18,825 nt of DNA from assembly GCA_903880655.1 (NCBI GenBank), contig CAIRQE010000109.1, positions 1 through 18,825 on the forward strand, given 5' to 3'. The notes below the pieces were generated by a model. That model searched no databases and had not been told where the DNA came from. It saw only the letters and a program-made list of their open reading frames with translations. The position numbers and the translations under genes are program-made. Below, piece after piece: positions 14,643 to 18,825 of the stretch. Position 1 is the stretch's first letter; every line of letters begins with the position of its first letter. This DNA comes from an uncultured bacterium (GTDB taxonomy: Bacteria > Patescibacteriota > Saccharimonadia > Saccharimonadales > CAIOMD01).

Positions 14643-16700
14643 ATGAACGAACAAGATAACCGACCCAAACTTCCGAGGAAGCCAATGAATGCTGGCGGAC
14701 GTAAGGATCAAAATGGATCTGCGAAAGCTCCAGCTCGAGCGCGAGCAGTATCTCGTGGTGCCGCAATTCGGGCCCACAAAAGAAATCAGGATGACGCTAA
14801 TCGAATGATTAGCCAGTATTCTGATGCTAACCAAAAAACAAGAAAACGAGCTAATGTCATCAAGGATGAATTCGATAAGCTTAAGGTAACAATCTTAGGT
14901 GGACTTGAAGACGTCGGTGAAAAGAATATGGCGATTATTGAATATCGCAACCAAGCTATTATTCTCGATTGTGGTAATAACCTGGGAGTAGATCTTCCTG
15001 GCGTTAATTATGAAATTAATGACGTTGCTTATCTTGAAACTATCAAAAATAAGATCCGTGGTTATGTTATTACACATGGACACCTTGACCACATTGGTGG
15101 GCTGCGGCATATTGTGCCAAAATATCCAGCACCAATTTTTGGTTCAAGATTTACTATTGGCATGGTTGAGAAAACTTTTGATGATGAAACAGCGGATAAA
15201 AACTTTACTCCAGAACTTGTTACCGTAAATATCGATAACCACGAAAGACTGGCTATTGGTGAATTCTTTGTAGAGTTTATACGTGTGACGCACTCAATTC
15301 CTGATCCAACTGCAGTTTGTATTGACACCCCCGTTGGACGAATCATAGCAACTGGAGACTTCCGCCTCGATCCAGAACCGCTCGATAACCTTACGACCGA
15401 CATTGCTCGACTTAAAGAGCTTGGTGACGAAGGCGTAATGCTGCTCATGAGTGAGAGTAGTTATTCTGATGCAGAAGGACGCACTCCGACTGAACACACG
15501 CTCCAAAAAAGCTTCCATGACGTTATCACGCAAGCATCAGGCCGAATCTTTGTTGCAGTTTTTTCGAGCAACATGAACCGAACACAAATGATTATTGATG
15601 CTGCCGTTGCTGCGGGTCGTAAAGTTGCTCTTGATGGCCGCAGTATGCTTGCATATGCGGAAATTGCTGTGCGGCAGGGAATATTGAAAGTTCCTAAAGG
15701 AACAATCGTATCAATGCAACAAGCAGCAACTATTGCCGGCGGAAAAGTACTCGTTATGTGTACTGGCGGCCAGGGTGAAGCGAATGCTGCGCTTGCGCGT
15801 ATGAGTGAAGGCGATCATAAGTTCATTAACCTTAATGAAGGCGACACAGTACTTATTAGCTCATCACCAATTCCAGGTAACGAAATAAGTTATGATGCAA
15901 TCAGCAATCGACTTAGTAGAAAAGGTGTTCATCTTTTCCGTCATCCAACCCACGAATTAGACGGATGCGGTCCACTGCACGTTTCTGGACATGCAAGACG
16001 TGAAGAACTTCGAGAAATGATAAATCTTGTGCGACCCAAGTATTTAATGCCAGTGCACGGTGGAGCTTTACGACGAAGATACCACGGGCAACTTGCTATT
16101 GAAGAAGGTGTTGCGAGAGAAAACGTTATTCTAGCTGAAAATGGCGATAGCTATTATTTTTCAAACGAAGGTTTTGAGAATGGTGGTCAAGTACCGCATG
16201 GTAGCCTTCTGGTTGACCAAACTGGAACAATCGTCAGCGGCATTGTTGTTAAGGATCGAATCATGATGGCCCAGGACGGCATCGTGGCTGTCGTACTTAC
16301 CATTGATAGAAAATCTGGAGCAAGTCTCACTAGTCCTGACATTATTAGTCGTGGATTTATCTATATTCGAGACAATGAAGAACTTATGAATGATCTTAGA
16401 AATGAACTACGACGGGCTATTCAACAGCGCTTTAAACGAGTAGATCTTGATCGATTCAAACAAGAAATTAAAGAGCATGTTACGCATTTTCTATTTGAAA
16501 AAACGCAGCGTTCACCAATTGTAATTCCTGTAATTAACATCGTAGGTAAGAGTGGTGCCACACCTGACGGTCGCTCGAGCCGACCAAACACCCCAGCTCC
16601 ACAAAATGGAGACAGGCAAAGAGAAGACGCTTCAGAGCAGGCCAAACGTTTTGCACAAATGCGACAGCAACTGCTCAACCAAGAATCCAAAACTGAATAG
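14643..16700 (+). CDS. rnj: Ribonuclease J
   Basis: A 685-residue metallo-beta-lactamase/beta-CASP nuclease with endonuclease and 5'-3' exonuclease activity in RNA decay and rRNA maturation. The first 75 residues are a basic, disordered extension (rich in Arg, Lys, Ala, Asn), absent from the short Bacillus enzymes. The catalytic zinc motif is ITHGHLDHIGGL (143-154), with ATGDFRLD supplying another ligand. The beta-CASP part has CTGGQGEANAALARM, then HVSGHARREELREMI and the C-terminal PVHGG motif. The RNase J C-terminal domain follows (RGFIYIRDNEELM to about 630), and the last 50 residues are again disordered. AGGAG overlaps the preceding TAG stop and lies 9 bases before ATG. It lies close downstream of pnp, giving a 5' and a 3' exonuclease in one probable operon. 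Confidence 0.95.
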   Translation: MNEQDNRPKLPRKPMNAGGRKDQNGSAKAPARARAVSRGAAIRAHKRNQDDANRMISQYSDANQKTRKRANVIKDEFDKLKVTILGGLEDVGEKNMAIIEYRNQAIILDCGNNLGVDLPGVNYEINDVAYLETIKNKIRGYVITHGHLDHIGGLRHIVPKYPAPIFGSRFTIGMVEKTFDDETADKNFTPELVTVNIDNHERLAIGEFFVEFIRVTHSIPDPTAVCIDTPVGRIIATGDFRLDPEPLDNLTTDIARLKELGDEGVMLLMSESSYSDAEGRTPTEHTLQKSFHDVITQASGRIFVAVFSSNMNRTQMIIDAAVAAGRKVALDGRSMLAYAEIAVRQGILKVPKGTIVSMQQAATIAGGKVLVMCTGGQGEANAALARMSEGDHKFINLNEGDTVLISSSPIPGNEISYDAISNRLSRKGVHLFRHPTHELDGCGPLHVSGHARREELREMINLVRPKYLMPVHGGALRRRYHGQLAIEEGVARENVILAENGDSYYFSNEGFENGGQVPHGSLLVDQTGTIVSGIVVKDRIMMAQDGIVAVVLTIDRKSGASLTSPDIISRGFIYIRDNEELMNDLRNELRRAIQQRFKRVDLDRFKQEIKEHVTHFLFEKTQRSPIVIPVINIVGKSGATPDGRSSRPNTPAPQNGDRQREDASEQAKRFAQMRQQLLNQESKTE

Positions 16701-16726
16701 ACTTTTTAAGCTTTCTGTGGTATAAT
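16698..16726 (+). promoter_or_regulatory. ftsK promoter (extended -10)
   Basis: TAGACT (16698-16703, 4/6, overlapping the rnj stop) and a perfect TATAAT (16721-16726) are 17 bases apart, with TGG in front of the -10. The predicted leader is about 70 bases. A second, weaker TAAAAT (16789-16794) lies 9 bases before the ATG and could give an almost leaderless transcript. Confidence 0.6.
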
Positions 16727-16752
16727 ATACATCGTAATATCCAAATGTATAT
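16725..16752 (+). repeat. 8-bp inverted repeat at the start of the ftsK leader
   Basis: ATATACAT (16725-16732) and ATGTATAT (16745-16752) are perfect reverse complements separated by 12 bases. The left arm overlaps the end of the -10 box and the likely transcription start. It could form a hairpin at the very 5' end of the mRNA or be an operator. There is no T run after it, so it is not an intrinsic terminator. The rest of the leader is very A/T-rich, with a palindrome TTATGCATAA at 16760-16769. Confidence 0.45.
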
Positions 16753-16803
16753 ATCTGTTTTATGCATAATAAAAAGAACAAAATAGGGTAAAATAAAAAG
16801 CAT

Positions 16804-18825
16804 ATGCCAAAGAAGAAAAAACAAGTAAAAAAGAAAGACAAGAAGCAGGATGCGGAGCAGAGTGCAGCATCTAAAACTTTCTGGCGGCAAGTTAACTCAT
16901 TCATTCTTATTGTCGCAGCCTTCTTTTTACTAATCGGCGGCTTCCATTGGGGTGGCGCACTACCTGAAGAGCTTTATAAGCTTACGAGCTGGTGTATTGG
17001 ATGGGTAGCGTATGTGCTTCCTTTTGTCATGGTCCTTATCGCCTATTTTAAAATCCGTGATAAAGAAAATATTGTTCCAAAGAGTAAGCTCATAAGTGGC
17101 CTTGTGCTTTTACTGGGTTTAGCTGCAATGTTGCAAATCCCAGCAGGTGAAAACGGAGCCAATTCATCGGTAAAAGGTAACTACGGTGGAGCTTTTGGCA
17201 GTATCACTGAAAAAGGTCTCCATTTGTTTTTGAATAGTATTACTGCATTTATTGTTAGTGCGGTTATAACAGCAATTGCAGGGATGTACTTTGTTGGCTT
17301 AACGCCAAAACAGGTCTTCAAGTTGCTCAAGAAGTTGATGAGAAAATCTGAAAGTGGCGATACTGATTTAAATGAGCTTAAGAATAAAGATAAAGAGCCG
17401 TCATTCCAGATGCATGAAGGAGTTCCAGTTGTACATCATAATGGTGACGGTAAACCGTCTCCACGCCTAAGTTCTCTTAAAAATAGCGCGTCAAAATTAA
17501 CTGGCATTGAAGATCATGCAGCACTTACAGCTGCAAGCGATCCAGATTGGAAATTCCCAGGGATAAATCTACTTAATCAAAAACAAGATAAGGCAGATCC
17601 AGGAGACGTTGGTGCAAACGCCGAAATGATTAAGTCTACGCTTGGTGAATTTGGTATAAAAGTAGAGATGGAAGGGGCAAATATAGGGCCTCGAGTTACG
17701 CAGTACACCATGAAGCCATCCTCGGGTCAAAAACTTAGTAAGATTGCATCTTATGAAACAAATATAGCTTACGAGCTTGCTGCTGAAGCAATCCGCATTG
17801 AGGCGCCAATTCCTGGAAAACGTGCGGTTGGAATTGAAGTTCCAAACTATAAAGCGGCAACAGTTCGCGTTGCAAGTATTGTTGGGTCAAAGGAATGGGC
17901 TGAAGTAAAATCTCATTTGCCATTTGCAGTAGGTAAGGATATTTCTGGAAACCCCGTTATTGGATCACTCGATAAGATGCCCCATCTTTTGATTGCCGGT
18001 CAGACTGGATCGGGTAAATCCGTCATGATTAATACCCTGTTAACATCACTACTTTACAGAAATAGCCCATCAGATTTGAAGCTTATCTTGGTTGACCCTA
18101 AGCAGGTTGAATTAACCCCATATAACGCTATTCCGCATTTGCTCACACCAGTTATTACTGAGCCAGAAAAGACGATAAGTGCACTTAAATGGGCAGTTGC
18201 AGAAATGGAACGTCGTCTTCGTGCATTTGCAGCCGATGGCATGCGTAATATTGCCGAATATAATGACTTCAAAAAAGAAGAGGGCATGCCATACATCGTT
18301 ATTGTTATTGATGAGCTGGCTGATCTTATGATGGTTGCAGCCAGAGATGTTGAAAGTCTTATTGTTCGCATCGCTCAAAAGGCACGTGCAGCAGGGATAC
18401 ATCTTGTGCTCGCGACGCAGCGTCCAAGTGTTGATGTTATCACTGGTCTTATTAAGGCCAATGTTCCAGCTCGCATCGCCTTTACGGTAGTAAGTTACGT
18501 TGACTCAAAGACTATTATCGATCAACAAGGAGCAGATAAGCTACTCGGCATGGGTGACATGTTGTTTATGACGAGTGATATGGGTAAGCCTATTCGCGTA
18601 CAGGGTGCGCTTATAGATAAAGAAGAGATTGATAAGGTTACCGATTTTCTTCGAGCCCACCGAGATCCTCAATATGATGATGAAGTAGTTAGTATGCCAG
18701 TTCAGCTCAACGGTAAGGGCGGCGTCGTCGTTGATCATGGAGCAAGTGAAGCGGATGACGATATGTGGAAAGACGCTGTAACTGTAGTCGTAGAAAGCGG
18801 CAAGGCGAGCACTAGTTTGTTGCAA
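16804..18825 (+). CDS. ftsK: DNA translocase FtsK, 3' partial
   Basis: Open to the window's right edge; 674 codons are visible. After a Lys-rich start (PKKKKQVKKKDKKQ) four transmembrane helices are seen (about 31-49, 61-83, 96-112, 139-166). They are followed by a short linker (about 170-260) and the motor: an alpha domain (KVEMEGANIGPRVTQYTMKP), then the beta ATPase domain with Walker A GQTGSGKS (399-406) and Walker B IVIDELAD (Asp503, Glu504), and ATQRPSVDVITGLIKANVPARIAF. The last visible residues (SGKASTSLLQ) are the beginning of the gamma winged-helix domain, which recognises polar DNA sequences in other bacteria. FtsK anchors at the division septum and pumps the chromosome termini apart. 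The linker is short, as in SpoIIIE-type proteins. ATG 16804 is the only sensible start. Confidence 0.95.
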   Translation, partial: MPKKKKQVKKKDKKQDAEQSAASKTFWRQVNSFILIVAAFFLLIGGFHWGGALPEELYKLTSWCIGWVAYVLPFVMVLIAYFKIRDKENIVPKSKLISGLVLLLGLAAMLQIPAGENGANSSVKGNYGGAFGSITEKGLHLFLNSITAFIVSAVITAIAGMYFVGLTPKQVFKLLKKLMRKSESGDTDLNELKNKDKEPSFQMHEGVPVVHHNGDGKPSPRLSSLKNSASKLTGIEDHAALTAASDPDWKFPGINLLNQKQDKADPGDVGANAEMIKSTLGEFGIKVEMEGANIGPRVTQYTMKPSSGQKLSKIASYETNIAYELAAEAIRIEAPIPGKRAVGIEVPNYKAATVRVASIVGSKEWAEVKSHLPFAVGKDISGNPVIGSLDKMPHLLIAGQTGSGKSVMINTLLTSLLYRNSPSDLKLILVDPKQVELTPYNAIPHLLTPVITEPEKTISALKWAVAEMERRLRAFAADGMRNIAEYNDFKKEEGMPYIVIVIDELADLMMVAARDVESLIVRIAQKARAAGIHLVLATQRPSVDVITGLIKANVPARIAFTVVSYVDSKTIIDQQGADKLLGMGDMLFMTSDMGKPIRVQGALIDKEEIDKVTDFLRAHRDPQYDDEVVSMPVQLNGKGGVVVDHGASEADDDMWKDAVTVVVESGKASTSLLQ

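Noticed and set aside
16675..16904. Minus-strand ORFs with long Phe/Leu runs over the ftsK start.
   Set aside because: They are the antisense of the Lys-rich FtsK N-terminus and the AT-rich leader.

Overview
The window is a dense, ordinary-looking chromosomal block from a small-genome bacterium. It is most likely a member of the Candidate Phyla Radiation, and Saccharibacteria (TM7) is my best guess. This rests on gene content, very tight spacing, short ribosomal and RNA-modification proteins, promoter style and a lysine/alanine/proline tail on S20. It is inference, because there is no rRNA gene here to settle it. TGA is used as a real stop (mutM, truB), which argues against the UGA=Gly lineages (Absconditabacteria/Gracilibacteria). 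I see no mobile element, CRISPR array, tRNA or rRNA gene, no stretch over about 160 bases without a gene, and no convincing intrinsic terminator.

Layout. (1) 1-2824: 3' part of the primary sigma factor rpoD, a P-loop kinase-like protein 3 bases later, then a promoter and a membrane-anchored protein with peptidoglycan-binding-type repeats but no catalytic domain. (2) 2865-8053: DNA polymerase I, dUTPase overlapping its end, a small DciA/DUF721-like gene on the minus strand, then formamidopyrimidine-DNA glycosylase and DNA polymerase III delta, joined by an ATGA overlap. (3) 8054-10773: ribosomal protein S20 (minus), a DHH-like protein whose metal-binding motifs look eroded and which carries a Pro/Gln-rich tail (plus), and a PIG-L deacetylase (minus). 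(4) 10796-16700: truB, rpsO, pnp, a family-4-like uracil-DNA glycosylase and ribonuclease J. (5) 16804-end: ftsK, cut by the window edge.

Two themes link the genes. One is DNA replication and base-excision repair: polA, dut, mutM, holA, uracil-DNA glycosylase and ftsK. dUTPase keeps uracil out of DNA, the glycosylases remove uracil and oxidised guanine, and Pol I fills the gap. The other is RNA turnover and translation: truB-rpsO-pnp in the order familiar from many bacteria, then RNase J.

The most interesting signals are: (a) several genes whose start codon lies 5-6 bases after a -10 box, predicting leaderless mRNAs; (b) within that set, one 10-bp palindrome between truB and the PIG-L gene that places a -10 box symmetrically for both genes; (c) a uracil-DNA glycosylase that has lost three of the four iron-sulfur cysteines of its family; (d) DNA polymerase I with Ser in place of the motif C Glu; (e) three convergent gene pairs whose stop codons overlap or abut, leaving no room for a terminator.
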